From Corallococcus macrosporus (GTDB lineage Bacteria > Myxococcota > Myxococcia > Myxococcales > Myxococcaceae), in contig NZ_JAFIMU010000002.1 in the NCBI RefSeq assembly GCF_017302985.1, positions 1 to 64,000 of the forward strand: a stretch of 64,000 bases of DNA, read 5' to 3'. Of this stretch, positions 54,265 to 64,000 are shown one piece after another; positions within the stretch are counted from its first letter, which is position 1; the number at the start of each line of letters is the position of its first letter. Both the position numbers and the translations under genes were made by a program. Under the pieces are notes generated by a model. It was not told where the DNA came from, did no database searches, and saw nothing but the letters and a program-made list of their open reading frames with translations.

Positions 54265-55155
54265 ATGCCGGCGGTCAAGGTGGGCATCATCGGGGGCCAG
54301 TCCCTCTACCAGGCCCTGGGACTCCAGGGGCGCGGCGAACACCTCTCCGTGGAGACGCCCTTCGGGCCCCACAGCACCCCGCTCATCGCCACGGAGCTGG
54401 ACGGCGTCCCCACCGTCTTCGTCTTCCGCCACGGCCAGGGCCACGTCCACAACGCCACCCGCGCCCCCTATCGCGCCAACCTCTTCGCCCTGAAGACCCT
54501 GGGCGTCACCCACGTGCTCGCCACCGGCACCGTGGGCAGCCTGCGCGAGGCCATCCAGCCGCTCCACCTGGCGCTGCCGGATCAGGTCATCGACCGGACC
54601 TACCGCCGCCCCTGCACGTTCTACGACGACGTCGCCGTGCACGTGGAGCTGGCCCAGCCCTTCTGTGCCACCCTGCGCCAGACGCTCATCGACGCGGGCC
54701 AGAAGAGCGACACCGTGGTGCACCCGTCCGCCACCTACGTCTGCATCGAGGGCCCCTCCCTCAGCACCCAGGCGGAGAGCCAGCTGTACCGCACATGGGG
54801 CGGGGACCTCGTGGGGCTCACCGCCATGCCGGAGGCGCGGCTCGCGCGCGAGGCGGAGCTGCACTACGCCCTCATCGCGTTGCCCACCGACCATGACTCC
54901 TGGCGCCCGCAGCCCGTGGGCCAGGAGCCCGAAGCGCTCCTGCCGCAGTTCGCCCAGCGGCTGGACGCCGTCACCGCCCACGGCGCCGTGCTCCTGCGCC
55001 GCGCGCTGCCCCGCATCGCCAGCGCGCCCACCACCTGCCGCTGCGCCAGCGCGCTCGCGCTGGCCATCTTCACCGACCGCACGCGCATCCCCGCGGAGGT
55101 GAAGAGCCGCCTGCGTCCGCTGCTGGGCCGCTACCTGCCCTCCGGACTCGTCTAG
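54265..55155 (+). CDS. Purine nucleoside / methylthioadenosine phosphorylase-like protein
   Basis: 296 residues. Family-2 nucleoside phosphorylase motifs: GIIGGQSLYQ, VLATGTVGSLRE (phosphate), CIEGPSLSTQAESQLYR, and GLTAMPEARLAREAELHY. The later TDHDSW would be the base-recognition region. Cleaves MTA or a purine nucleoside with phosphate. Substitutions such as HGQGHVHNAT for HGRGH make the exact substrate uncertain. GAGAGGAG precedes ATG 54265. Confidence 0.88.
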   Translation: MPAVKVGIIGGQSLYQALGLQGRGEHLSVETPFGPHSTPLIATELDGVPTVFVFRHGQGHVHNATRAPYRANLFALKTLGVTHVLATGTVGSLREAIQPLHLALPDQVIDRTYRRPCTFYDDVAVHVELAQPFCATLRQTLIDAGQKSDTVVHPSATYVCIEGPSLSTQAESQLYRTWGGDLVGLTAMPEARLAREAELHYALIALPTDHDSWRPQPVGQEPEALLPQFAQRLDAVTAHGAVLLRRALPRIASAPTTCRCASALALAIFTDRTRIPAEVKSRLRPLLGRYLPSGLV

Positions 55156-55262
55156 CGTTCAACATCTGGCGCTTCCGGCGGCGAGCGCCTGCCCGGCCGC
55201 CTGCTGCCGAATGGCCACATCGTTCGCACATTGGCTCCCCACAGACCCGGAGGGGGAACCAC

Positions 55263-56312
55263 ATGGGGCTGCCACGGCTCAAGTATCTGACGTGGAGGGA
55301 GTTCGCGCGGCGCTTCTGGAAGGAGATTGAGGAGGACACCGTCACCGACGTGGCGGCGCAGCTGTCCTACTACTTCATCTTCTCCCTGTTCCCGTTCCTG
55401 TTCTTCCTCGTCACGCTGGTGGCGTACCTGCCGTTCGCGCCCGGCGCCGTGGACGCGATGATGGACCGCATCCGCCCGCTGGTGCCCGGCGACGCCATGG
55501 GCCTGCTCAGCCAGCACCTGACGTCCGTCGTCGGGGAGACGCGCCCCAAGCTGCTCACCGTGGGTCTGCTCGTGGCGCTGTGGTCCGCGTCGCGCGGCGT
55601 GGATGCCCTGCGCAAGGCCCTCAACCTGGCCTACGACGTGTCGGAGTCCCGGCCCTTCTGGAAGACGCAGGGCCTGGCGCTGGTCGTGACGCTGATGGGC
55701 GGCCTGCTGATCCCGCTGTCCTTCGCCATCCTGCTGCTGGGCGGGCGCGTGGGGGCGTGGGTGGCGGACAAGCTGGCGCTCATCGACGAGTTCCACCTCG
55801 TCTGGTCCTGGCTGCGCTGGCCCTTCACCATGGCGCTGGTGATGCTGATGCTGTCGCTCTGCTACTACCTGCTGCCGGATGTGAAGCAGCGCTTCAAGTA
55901 CATCACCCCGGGCTCCGTCATCGGCACGCTGGCGTGGCTGGGCAGCACCTGGGGCTTCACCCAGTACGTGGAGCACTTCGGCAAGTACGACGTCACCTAC
56001 GGCTCCATCGGGGGCGTGGTGGTGCTGCTGCTGTGGCTCTACCTCACCGGGCTCATCTTCATCCTCGGCGGGGAGCTCAACGCCATCCTCGAGCACGCGT
56101 CCGTGCAGGGGAAGGCCAAGGGCGCGCGCGACTTCGGTCAGCCCGCGCCCCTGGAGCCGCCCCTCAAGACGCCCGGCGCGGCCAAGAGCGCCGCCAGCGC
56201 CCGGAAGACGCGGCTCGCGCTGTTCAAGCGCAGGCGCCGCGTGGCGGAAGGCAAGGATCCGGAGCCCCCGGGCCTCCTGCCGGACGGGAACGACAACCCG
56301 TCCATGCACTGA
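55263..56312 (+). CDS. YihY/BrkB-family membrane protein
   Basis: 349 residues with six membrane helices. DTVTDVAAQLSYYFIFSLFPFLFFLVTLVAYLPF opens the family domain; GGVVVLLLWLYLTGLIFILGGELNAILE closes it. A basic, Ala/Lys-rich cytoplasmic tail follows. Proposed RNase BN or efflux roles are not established. GGAGGGGG precedes ATG 55263. Confidence 0.93.
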   Translation: MGLPRLKYLTWREFARRFWKEIEEDTVTDVAAQLSYYFIFSLFPFLFFLVTLVAYLPFAPGAVDAMMDRIRPLVPGDAMGLLSQHLTSVVGETRPKLLTVGLLVALWSASRGVDALRKALNLAYDVSESRPFWKTQGLALVVTLMGGLLIPLSFAILLLGGRVGAWVADKLALIDEFHLVWSWLRWPFTMALVMLMLSLCYYLLPDVKQRFKYITPGSVIGTLAWLGSTWGFTQYVEHFGKYDVTYGSIGGVVVLLLWLYLTGLIFILGGELNAILEHASVQGKAKGARDFGQPAPLEPPLKTPGAAKSAASARKTRLALFKRRRRVAEGKDPEPPGLLPDGNDNPSMH

Positions 56313-56348
56313 AGAAGGCGCCGGGGCCCCGAGGCTCCAGTGCCGGGG

Positions 56349-57173
56349 CTACTGCTTGGGCAGCTTGGCCTGGATGGCCGGCAGCCCGCCCGGGCCGGTG
56401 CGGTCACCCTTGAGCCCCTGCTGCGCGATGATCTTCCGCAGGTGCGCGATGCGGTCCTCGTTGGTGGGGTGCGTGGACAGCCACTTCATCACGCCCGGCG
56501 TGGAGCCCTGCTCCTTCTGGAGCTTCTGGAAGAAGGTGATGAGGCCGTTGGGGTCGAAGCCCGCGCCGGCGGAGTACTTCGCGCCGTATTCGTCGGCCTC
56601 CGTCTCCTCGCTGCGGCCGTGCGCCAGCTGCAGTCCGCCACCCGCCAGCTGCGCGGCGATCTGCGCGGCGGTGCCCGGGTTCTGGCCCAGCGCCACCTGG
56701 GTGATGGCCTGCAGGCCGTAGGCGTTCACCATGGCGCGCGCGGAGTGACGGCCCACCACGTGGCCCGCCTCGTGCGCCATCACGCCCGCCAGCTCCGCCT
56801 CCGAGTCCGCCGCGAGCAAGAGGCCCGTGTACACGTAGAGGAAGCCGCCCGGCGTGGCGAAGGCGTTGACCGTCTTGGGGTCGTTGATGACGTTGACCTT
56901 CCACTTCACCCCGGAGCGGTCCTTGTTGGCCTGCGCGAGGATGGGCGCGGAGATGCTCCGGACGTAGTCCAGCACCGCCGGGTCCTCCACGTACTTGACG
57001 TTCTCCTTCGTCTCCAGCTCCTTCTTCACCTGGAGGCCCAGCTGGGCCTCCTGCTCGTCGGAGATGAGGACACTGGCAATCGCCTTCTCCGCGCCCACGC
57101 GCTGCTTGGCGCAGCCCGTGGAGAGGCCCGAGGCCAGGGTGAGGGTCAGGAGTGCGGTGACCATCCGTTGCAT
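56349..57173 (-). CDS. M48-family metallopeptidase lipoprotein
   Basis: 274 residues. Lipobox LSTGC (Cys21). Zinc site HEAGH (His134, Glu135, His138) with third ligand in SEETEADEYG. NAFATPGGFLYVYTGLL, SRARAM and THPTNEDRIAHLR are typical of BepA/LoiP-like proteases. Expected to process or quality-control envelope proteins in the periplasm. Start ATG 57173 is 148 bp from the divergent mutM gene. Confidence 0.95.
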   Translation of the reverse strand: MQRMVTALLTLTLASGLSTGCAKQRVGAEKAIASVLISDEQEAQLGLQVKKELETKENVKYVEDPAVLDYVRSISAPILAQANKDRSGVKWKVNVINDPKTVNAFATPGGFLYVYTGLLLAADSEAELAGVMAHEAGHVVGRHSARAMVNAYGLQAITQVALGQNPGTAAQIAAQLAGGGLQLAHGRSEETEADEYGAKYSAGAGFDPNGLITFFQKLQKEQGSTPGVMKWLSTHPTNEDRIAHLRKIIAQQGLKGDRTGPGGLPAIQAKLPKQ

Positions 57174-57321
57174 GGGCGAGTCGTCCCTTCTTGCTGAAGT
57201 GGTTGGAGGCTTTCGCGGCCCGTCGTAACCGCGCCCCCACGCTCCGGGCAAGCGCCTTCCCCGGGCGCCATCCACCGCGGGACATGCGCCGGAAACAGTC
57301 CGGTGGTATGCCCCCGCCCGG

Positions 57322-58224
57322 ATGCCTGAGCTACCGGAAGTGGAGATCGCCCGGCGCAACCTGGAGCGCTGGTTCAAGGGCCACCGCATCGTGCGCGCGG
57401 AAGCGGACGCCACCCGCGTCTTCCGGGGCGCGGAGCTGGCGCGCTTCACCCGGCTCACCGGTCAGGTGACGGCCCTGGAGCGCAAGGGGAAGTACCTGCT
57501 CCTCAGCCTGGAGGGCGGCCACGGCCTGATGGCCCACCTGGGCATGACCGGCAAGTTCGTGCGCCGCAAGGAGGGGGAGGCCGTCCCCTACAGCCGCGCC
57601 CGCTTCCACCTGGACGACGGCCACGTGGTCCACTTCGCTGATCCACGCCTCTTCGGCCGGATGGAGCCCGTGTCCGCGCAGGAGCTGTGGGAGCTGCCCG
57701 CGGTGAAGGCCCTGGGCCGCGACCCGCTGACCGACGGGCTCACCGGGCCCCAGCTCGAGGAGGCCGTGGGGGATTCCAAGCAGGACCTGAAGGTGGCGCT
57801 GATGGACCAGGGCCGCGTGGCGGGCCTGGGCAACATCCACGCCGCGGAGGCCCTCTTCCGGGCGGGGCTGCACCCGGCGCGAAAGCCCGGCACCCTCACG
57901 CCCGACGACTGGAAGCACCTGGCGAAGGCCATCCACGCCGCCTTCGACTTCGCCTTCAAGGAGCAGGAGGGCGAGGACATCACCTATCTGGAGGAGGCGG
58001 GCTCCGTGAACCGCTTCCGCGTCTACGGGCGGGCGACGGGGCCCTGCCCGAAGTGCGGGACGACGGTGGAGTCCTTCACCCAGGGTGGGCGCACCACGCA
58101 TTTCTGTCCGAAATGTCAGCCGCTCTCCACCGTTCCCTCCCGCGCGTCCCGGAAGGGGCCGGCGGCGGGGAAGGGAACGGTCCCCGCCGTTGCAAGTACG
58201 AAGCCCCGCTCCCGTAGACGTTGA
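57322..58224 (+). CDS. mutM: Formamidopyrimidine-DNA glycosylase
   Basis: 300 residues. N-terminal PELPEVE (active Pro1/Glu2 after Met removal), KGKYLLL (Lys), HLGMTGKF, GRVAGLGNIHAAEALFRAGLHP and a C-terminal zinc finger CPKCG...FCPKC. Excises 8-oxoguanine and formamidopyrimidines. About 30 extra basic residues follow the finger. Confidence 0.97.
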   Translation: MPELPEVEIARRNLERWFKGHRIVRAEADATRVFRGAELARFTRLTGQVTALERKGKYLLLSLEGGHGLMAHLGMTGKFVRRKEGEAVPYSRARFHLDDGHVVHFADPRLFGRMEPVSAQELWELPAVKALGRDPLTDGLTGPQLEEAVGDSKQDLKVALMDQGRVAGLGNIHAAEALFRAGLHPARKPGTLTPDDWKHLAKAIHAAFDFAFKEQEGEDITYLEEAGSVNRFRVYGRATGPCPKCGTTVESFTQGGRTTHFCPKCQPLSTVPSRASRKGPAAGKGTVPAVASTKPRSRRR

Positions 58225-58276
58225 CACCCCAGGGGTGCATGGCTTGAATCGCCCGCCCTTTACACCCGGCCGCGTC

Positions 58277-60169
58277 ATGTCGCGGCCCCGGAGACCGTTG
58301 ACCATGCCTCACGTCCTGCTGGCGGCGCTGCTCGTCGCCTCGTCCACGGCCACCGCGCAGACGCCGGTGCCCGATGGTGGCGCGCCCTCGGCACCCCAGG
58401 AGTCGGCGCCCGCCGAGTCTCCCGCCCCCGCGCCCGCCGCCCCGGCCTCCACCCCCAGCGAAGGCTCCGTCAGCCGCGAGGAGCTGGAGCAGCGCCTGGA
58501 GGCCACGCGTCAGGAGCTGCGCGAGGACATCCGCGCCCAGACGGCCACCCAGGCCGTGGCCAACAACGACTGGCAGGAGGAGTGGACGGAGGAGAAGCGC
58601 AAGCTGGAGCTGTTCACGCTCGACGGCTACCTGCGCGTGCGCCCCACGCTCTTCTACAAGTTCGACCTGGGCAAGCCCGCGCTGCCCTCCGGCACGCCCC
58701 TGGGCCGTCAGCTGTGGACGCGCTCGCCGCGCACCGCCTCCGAGCAGACCCAGGCCGGCGCCAACATGCGCTTCCGCCTGGACCCGTCCTTCAACGTCTC
58801 CGAGGACGTGCGCATCAAGGCGCAGGTGGACGCGCTGGACAACATCCTGCTGGGCTCCAACCCGGACAGCGCCTACAGCGGGGATGGCCGCAACACGTTC
58901 ACGCTCTTCTCGGAGAACCAGTCTCCGTCCTCCTCCGCCGTCAACGCGTTCAAGGACTCCATCGTCGTGCGCCGCGCGTACGGTGAGGTGACGACGCCGG
59001 TGGGCATCCTGCGCTTCGGCCGCATGGGCAGCCACTGGGGCCTGGGCATGCTGCGCAACGACGGCAACTGCCTGGACTGCGACTACGGCGACACGGTGGA
59101 CCGCATCCAGTTCGTCACCGAGCCCTTCGCCGGCTGGTACGTGACGCCCATGCTGGACTTCAACTCCGAGGGCCTGTCCACGGAGAAGGCCAACGCGCTG
59201 GGCGAGCCGGTGGACCTCACCCAGTCCGACGACGCGCACAGCCTGGTACTGGCCATCGCGCGGCGCGACACCGACCAGCAGCAGAAGGCCAAGCTGGACA
59301 ACAACCAGGGCGTCCTCAACTACGGCCTGTACTTCACCTACCGCACGCAGCGCTACGCGACGACGACGGAGACGGGCGTGCCCTTCGAGGACGCCAACCC
59401 CTCCAACCCCATCAACACCACCGCGCCGGCGTTCGTCCCGCGCGGCGGCACGCTCTACATCCCGGACCTGTGGTTCAAGTACGCGGAGAAGAGCTTCCGC
59501 ATCGAGGCGGAGTTCGCCGCGCAGCTGGGCAACATCGACGGGCGCGCGCTCACGGCCAACGACCCCACTACCCAGTCGCTGCGCGTCGCGCAGTTCGGCG
59601 GCGTGGTCCAGTCCGAGTTCCACGTCATCCCGGAGAAGCTGCACCTGGGCATCGAGCTGGGCTTCGCCTCCGGTGACAAGGCGCCGGGCTTCGGCAACTA
59701 CCCGGGCCGCCAGGGCACCGGGACGGACGGCAACACCGCGCCGGGCGACGTGGAGGGCCGTCAGTACCGCTGCGACACCGGCGGCTGCAGCGACAACGCC
59801 ATCCGCAACTTCCGCTTCAACCGCGACTACCGCGTGGACCTCATCCTGTGGCGGTCCATCCTCAACGGCGTCACGGACGCGTTCTACGTGAAGCCGGGCC
59901 TCAAGTACTCCATCGCGGAGGGCTTCGACGTCTTCGGCAGCGTCATCTACTCGCAGGCGTTCTACTCGGAGTCCACGCCCTCCTCCACGAGCAAGGCGCT
60001 GGGCCTGGAGGCGGACATCGGCGCGCGCTACATCACCGAGGATGGCTTCGTGGCGGGCATCGACTACGGCATCCTGTTCCCCCTGGACGGCCTGAAGGAC
60101 ACGGGCATCCCGGCGCAGGAGCTGAGCACCGCGCACGCCATCCGCGGCACGCTGGCCATCCGGTTCTAG
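58277..60169 (+). CDS. Outer-membrane beta-barrel protein, TIGR04551-like
   Basis: About 630 residues. Signal VLLAALLVASSTATAQ, Pro/Ala-rich stretch, a short coiled coil (REELEQRLEATRQELREDIRAQ), then a barrel of about 16-18 amphipathic strands ending in ...GTLAIRF with terminal Phe. Resembles deltaproteobacterial TIGR04551-type porin-like proteins. Starts 58277 (basic n-region) or 58304 (GGAG upstream) are both possible. The lptM gene starts 5 nt later. Confidence 0.85.
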   Translation: MSRPRRPLTMPHVLLAALLVASSTATAQTPVPDGGAPSAPQESAPAESPAPAPAAPASTPSEGSVSREELEQRLEATRQELREDIRAQTATQAVANNDWQEEWTEEKRKLELFTLDGYLRVRPTLFYKFDLGKPALPSGTPLGRQLWTRSPRTASEQTQAGANMRFRLDPSFNVSEDVRIKAQVDALDNILLGSNPDSAYSGDGRNTFTLFSENQSPSSSAVNAFKDSIVVRRAYGEVTTPVGILRFGRMGSHWGLGMLRNDGNCLDCDYGDTVDRIQFVTEPFAGWYVTPMLDFNSEGLSTEKANALGEPVDLTQSDDAHSLVLAIARRDTDQQQKAKLDNNQGVLNYGLYFTYRTQRYATTTETGVPFEDANPSNPINTTAPAFVPRGGTLYIPDLWFKYAEKSFRIEAEFAAQLGNIDGRALTANDPTTQSLRVAQFGGVVQSEFHVIPEKLHLGIELGFASGDKAPGFGNYPGRQGTGTDGNTAPGDVEGRQYRCDTGGCSDNAIRNFRFNRDYRVDLILWRSILNGVTDAFYVKPGLKYSIAEGFDVFGSVIYSQAFYSESTPSSTSKALGLEADIGARYITEDGFVAGIDYGILFPLDGLKDTGIPAQELSTAHAIRGTLAIRF

Positions 60170-60174
60170 AGCCC

Positions 60175-60386
60175 ATGCGCACCTCGCTCATCCGGCTGTG
60201 TGCCGCCACCTGCGTGACGCTCGCGCTGGTGGCGTGCGGCATCAAGGGCAGTCCCCACGCGCCCCGTCCGGCGCCGCCGCCCGCGCCCACGTCGGAGACG
60301 GCGCCCATGCAGACCCCGCCGCGCGGGCCCATCGAGCCCTCCGGCCCCACGGTGCCGCCGTCCACCACGGACGGCGGGCTGCCCGA

Positions 60387-60390
<4 letters not shown>
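60175..60390 (+). CDS. LptM/YifL-like small lipoprotein
   Basis: 71 residues. Perfect lipobox LVAC (Cys21) followed by GIKGSPHAP, the CGxKG-P signature of LptM (YifL), then a Pro-rich tail. LptM helps LptD mature in LPS transport in E. coli. As there, it lies next to lysA; the stop overlaps the lysA start (GTGA). Confidence 0.88.
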
Positions 60391-61628
<1,238 letters not shown>

Positions 61629-61644
61629 ACGTATAAGCGCCGGC

Positions 61645-62532
61645 ATGAAGACCTTCGAAGGCTCCATGACGGCGCTGGCCACCCCGTTCCTCAACGGGGC
61701 GCTGGACGAGGGGGCCTTCCGGGCCCTGGTCCGCTATCAGCTCGAGGGCGGCACGAACGTGCTCCTGCCCATGGGCACCACCGGCGAAGCGGTCACCATG
61801 GACGCGGACGAGCGCGCGCGCGCCATCGCCGTCGTGGTGGACGAGGTGAAGGGTCGCGTGCCGGTGGTGGCGGGCGCGGGCAGCAACAGCACGCGGGAGA
61901 CGATTGAGTCCGTGCGCCGCGCGCGCGAGGTGGGCGCGGACGGCGCGCTCATCGTCACGCCCTACTACAACAAGCCCACGCAGGCGGGCCTGGTGGAGCA
62001 CTACCGCGCCATCGCGAAGGCGCACCCGGGCTTCCCGCTGGTCGCCTACAACGTGCCGGGCCGCACGGGCGTGGACCTCTTGCCGGAGACGGCGCTGCGC
62101 CTGTGTGACATCCCGGAGGTCGTGGCGCTGAAGGAGGCCACGGCCAGCCTCATCCGCGCGGTGGACCTGGTGGAGAAGTGCGGTGACCGGCTGACGCTGC
62201 TGTCCGGTGACGACTTCACGGTGCTGCCCTTCATCGCGTGCGGCGGCAAGGGCGTCATCTCCGTGTCCTCCAACGTCGCGCCCCGCATGATGGCGGACCT
62301 GGTGGCGGCGGCGCGGAGCAACGACATCGCGAAGGCGCGCAGCCTCCAGGTGCGGATGAACGCGCTGCACCGGCTGCTCTTCGTGGAGTCCAACCCCATC
62401 CCGGTGAAGTGGGCGCTGCACCTGATGGGCCTGTTCGGCCCGGAAGTGCGCCTGCCGCTCGTGCAGATGGGCGAGGCGAACGCCGCGAAGCTCAAGGAAG
62501 AGCTGACCGGGCTGGGCCTGCTGAAGGGCTGA
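61645..62532 (+). CDS. dapA: 4-hydroxy-tetrahydrodipicolinate synthase
   Basis: 295 residues. GTTGE, Tyr135 (YNVPGRTG), Schiff-base Lys163 (VALKEAT) and SGDDF are all in place. Condenses pyruvate with aspartate semialdehyde. Starts 16 nt after lysA and 17 nt before dapB. Confidence 0.98.
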   Translation: MKTFEGSMTALATPFLNGALDEGAFRALVRYQLEGGTNVLLPMGTTGEAVTMDADERARAIAVVVDEVKGRVPVVAGAGSNSTRETIESVRRAREVGADGALIVTPYYNKPTQAGLVEHYRAIAKAHPGFPLVAYNVPGRTGVDLLPETALRLCDIPEVVALKEATASLIRAVDLVEKCGDRLTLLSGDDFTVLPFIACGGKGVISVSSNVAPRMMADLVAAARSNDIAKARSLQVRMNALHRLLFVESNPIPVKWALHLMGLFGPEVRLPLVQMGEANAAKLKEELTGLGLLKG

Positions 62533-62549
62533 AGGAAGGGACACGCGCC

Positions 62550-63368
62550 ATGACCCGCACCGTCATCACCGGCATCACCGGCCGCATGGGCAGCACGCTG
62601 GTCCGGCTGGCGAAGGCCGCCAGCGACCTGCCGGTGGTGGGCGCCACGGTGCGCCCGGGCAGCCCGCTGTCCGGACAGGACGCGGGGCTCGTGGCCCGGC
62701 TGGGCGCGCCGCTGGACGTGCTCGCGCAGGACGACCTGGGCCGCGCGCTGGACGGCGCGAAGGCGGACGTCGTCGTGGACTTCACCGGCCCGGAGGCCAC
62801 GCTCCAGCACGCGCGCGTCTGCGCCGAGCGCGGCGTGGCGCTGGTGGTGGGCACCACGGGCTTCTCCGCCGAGGGCCGCGCGCAGCTGGAAGCGCACGGC
62901 CAGCGCATCCCCATCGTCGCGGCGCCCAACATGTCCGTGGGCGTGAACCTGGTCATCCGCATGGCCGCGGAGCTGGCGCGGGTGCTGGGCCCTTCGTTCG
63001 ACGTGGAGGTGCTGGAGGCGCACCACCGCATGAAGAAGGACGCGCCCAGCGGCACCGCGCTCAAGCTGGCGGAGGTGCTGATGGAGGCGCTGGACCGCAC
63101 GAAGGACGACCTCACGTTCGCTCGCGAGGGGCAGACGGGGGCCCGGCCGCCCGGTGAGATCGGCGTGCAGGCGCTGCGCGGCGGGGACGTGGTGGGCGAG
63201 CACACGGTTTACTTCTTCGGCGAGGGCGAGCGCATCGAGCTCACCCACCGCGCGACGAACCGTGATCAGTTCGCGCAAGGGGCGCTGAGGGCCGCGCGTT
63301 GGGTGGCGGGCCGCGCTCCGGGACTCTATGACATGGCCGACGTGCTCGGCCTCCAGGGGAAGACATGA
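62550..63368 (+). CDS. dapB: 4-hydroxy-tetrahydrodipicolinate reductase
   Basis: 272 residues. N-terminal GITGRMGSTL dinucleotide loop, VVDFTGPEA, GTTGFS, and substrate-binding EAHHRMKKDAPSGTALKLAE. Reduces the DapA product with NAD(P)H. GAAGG lies before ATG 62550; the stop overlaps the next start (ATGA). Confidence 0.98.
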   Translation: MTRTVITGITGRMGSTLVRLAKAASDLPVVGATVRPGSPLSGQDAGLVARLGAPLDVLAQDDLGRALDGAKADVVVDFTGPEATLQHARVCAERGVALVVGTTGFSAEGRAQLEAHGQRIPIVAAPNMSVGVNLVIRMAAELARVLGPSFDVEVLEAHHRMKKDAPSGTALKLAEVLMEALDRTKDDLTFAREGQTGARPPGEIGVQALRGGDVVGEHTVYFFGEGERIELTHRATNRDQFAQGALRAARWVAGRAPGLYDMADVLGLQGKT

Positions 63369-64000
63369 CCGCCCGTTACTGCCGCTTCCAGGTCGAGGGC
63401 CGCGCCAGCTACGGCCGCGTCGACGGCAACGAGGTGGTGGTGCTCACCGCCGCGCCCTGGGCCGGCGGCAAGGAGACCGGCCTGCGCCGCTCGCTCCAGG
63501 GGCTCACGCTGCTGACGCCCTCGGACGCGTCGAAGGTCGTCTGCATCGGCCAGAACTACCGCAAGCACGCGGAGGAGATGGGCAAGCCCATCCCCACGGA
63601 GCCGCTCATCTTCACCAAGCCCTCCACCGCGCTCAACGGCCCGGGCTCGCCCATCCGCATCCCCAAGGCGAGCCAGGAGGTGCACTACGAAGCAGAGCTG
63701 GCGCTGGTGATTGGCGAGCGGCTGAAGAACGCCGACGAGGCCACCGCCGCGCGCGCCATCTGGGGGCTCACCGCCTTCAACGACGTCACCGCGCGCGACA
63801 TCCAGCGGAAGGAAATCCAGCACACCCGCGCCAAGGGCTACGACACCTTCGCCTGCGCGGGCCCCTGGGCCGTCACGGGCCTGTCCCCCGCGGACCTGCG
63901 GGTGGTGTGCCGGGTGAACGGGCAGGTGCGCCAGGATGGCCGCACGTCCGACATGGTGTTCAACGCCGCCCGCCTGGTGTCCTTCATCTCCCACATCATG
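63365..64000 (+). CDS. Fumarylacetoacetate-hydrolase family protein (partial)
   Basis: First 212 residues are present; the gene runs off the right edge. IGQNYRKHAEEMG, LIFTKPSTALNGP, VHYEAELALVIG (metal ligands) and GLTAFNDVTARDIQRKEIQHTRAKGYDTF are typical of FAH-family hydrolases or decarboxylases such as acylpyruvases. It overlaps dapB by 4 nt (ATGA). Confidence 0.94.
   Translation, partial: MTARYCRFQVEGRASYGRVDGNEVVVLTAAPWAGGKETGLRRSLQGLTLLTPSDASKVVCIGQNYRKHAEEMGKPIPTEPLIFTKPSTALNGPGSPIRIPKASQEVHYEAELALVIGERLKNADEATAARAIWGLTAFNDVTARDIQRKEIQHTRAKGYDTFACAGPWAVTGLSPADLRVVCRVNGQVRQDGRTSDMVFNAARLVSFISHIM

Overview
The window is high-GC DNA with strong G/C preference at third codon positions. 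It carries hallmarks of a predatory myxobacterium: a large Ser/Thr kinase, ELWxxDGT-repeat and choice-of-anchor surface proteins, a MYXO-CTERM-like tail, a SitA-like polymorphic toxin with a SitI-type immunity protein, a secreted chitosanase and a TIGR04551-like outer-membrane protein. A Corallococcus- or Myxococcus-like genome fits best. This is inferred from gene content; no search was run.

Layout. 1-12.9 kb (mostly minus strand): kinase, surface protein with a von Willebrand-like end, alpha/beta hydrolase, UPF1-like helicase, GH46 chitosanase, small membrane genes, ELWxxDGT protein. 13.1-17.4 kb (plus): an amidoligase-type operon of circularly permuted ATP-grasp, alpha-E protein, and a class II amidotransferase-transglutaminase fusion whose amidotransferase has lost Cys2. 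17.6-23.6 kb (plus): five tightly coupled genes (AfsA-like hotdog, isoprenylcysteine-methyltransferase-like, SDR, PEP-synthase/rifampin-phosphotransferase-like, UbiA-like). They look like an unassigned small-molecule or lipid-signal pathway. 23.7-27 kb: an AT-richer lipoprotein gene, a GH43-like enzyme, and a SitA-like toxin frameshifted by a 13-bp tandem duplication but still followed by its immunity gene. 27-36.7 kb: housekeeping and accessory enzymes (GT39, YyaL-type thioredoxin protein, transglutaminase, GNAT, ATP-grasp, HD hydrolase, NUDIX-metallo-beta-lactamase fusion).

36.7-46.7 kb is a visibly AT-richer defence island. It holds a complete NgoMIV-type restriction-modification system (m5C methyltransferase, endonuclease with the PD-X46-K-X13-E signature, Vsr). 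Two IS5-family elements follow, one decayed and one nearly intact. Between and beside them lies a module of ParB-like protein, SNF2-like helicase, DUF3883-like nuclease and a divergent zinc-cluster/HNH-like protein. The second IS interrupts the ParB-like gene at codon 29 with a TTA target duplication; removing it restores one 471-codon frame.

46.7-64 kb returns to core genes: FTR1-type iron permease with a cytochrome c domain, folA-thyA, cobalamin adenosyltransferase, queG, DMT transporter, MTA phosphorylase-like enzyme, BrkB, M48 peptidase, mutM, outer-membrane protein, then lptM-lysA-dapA-dapB (lysine/diaminopimelate synthesis) and a fumarylacetoacetase-family gene cut by the window end.
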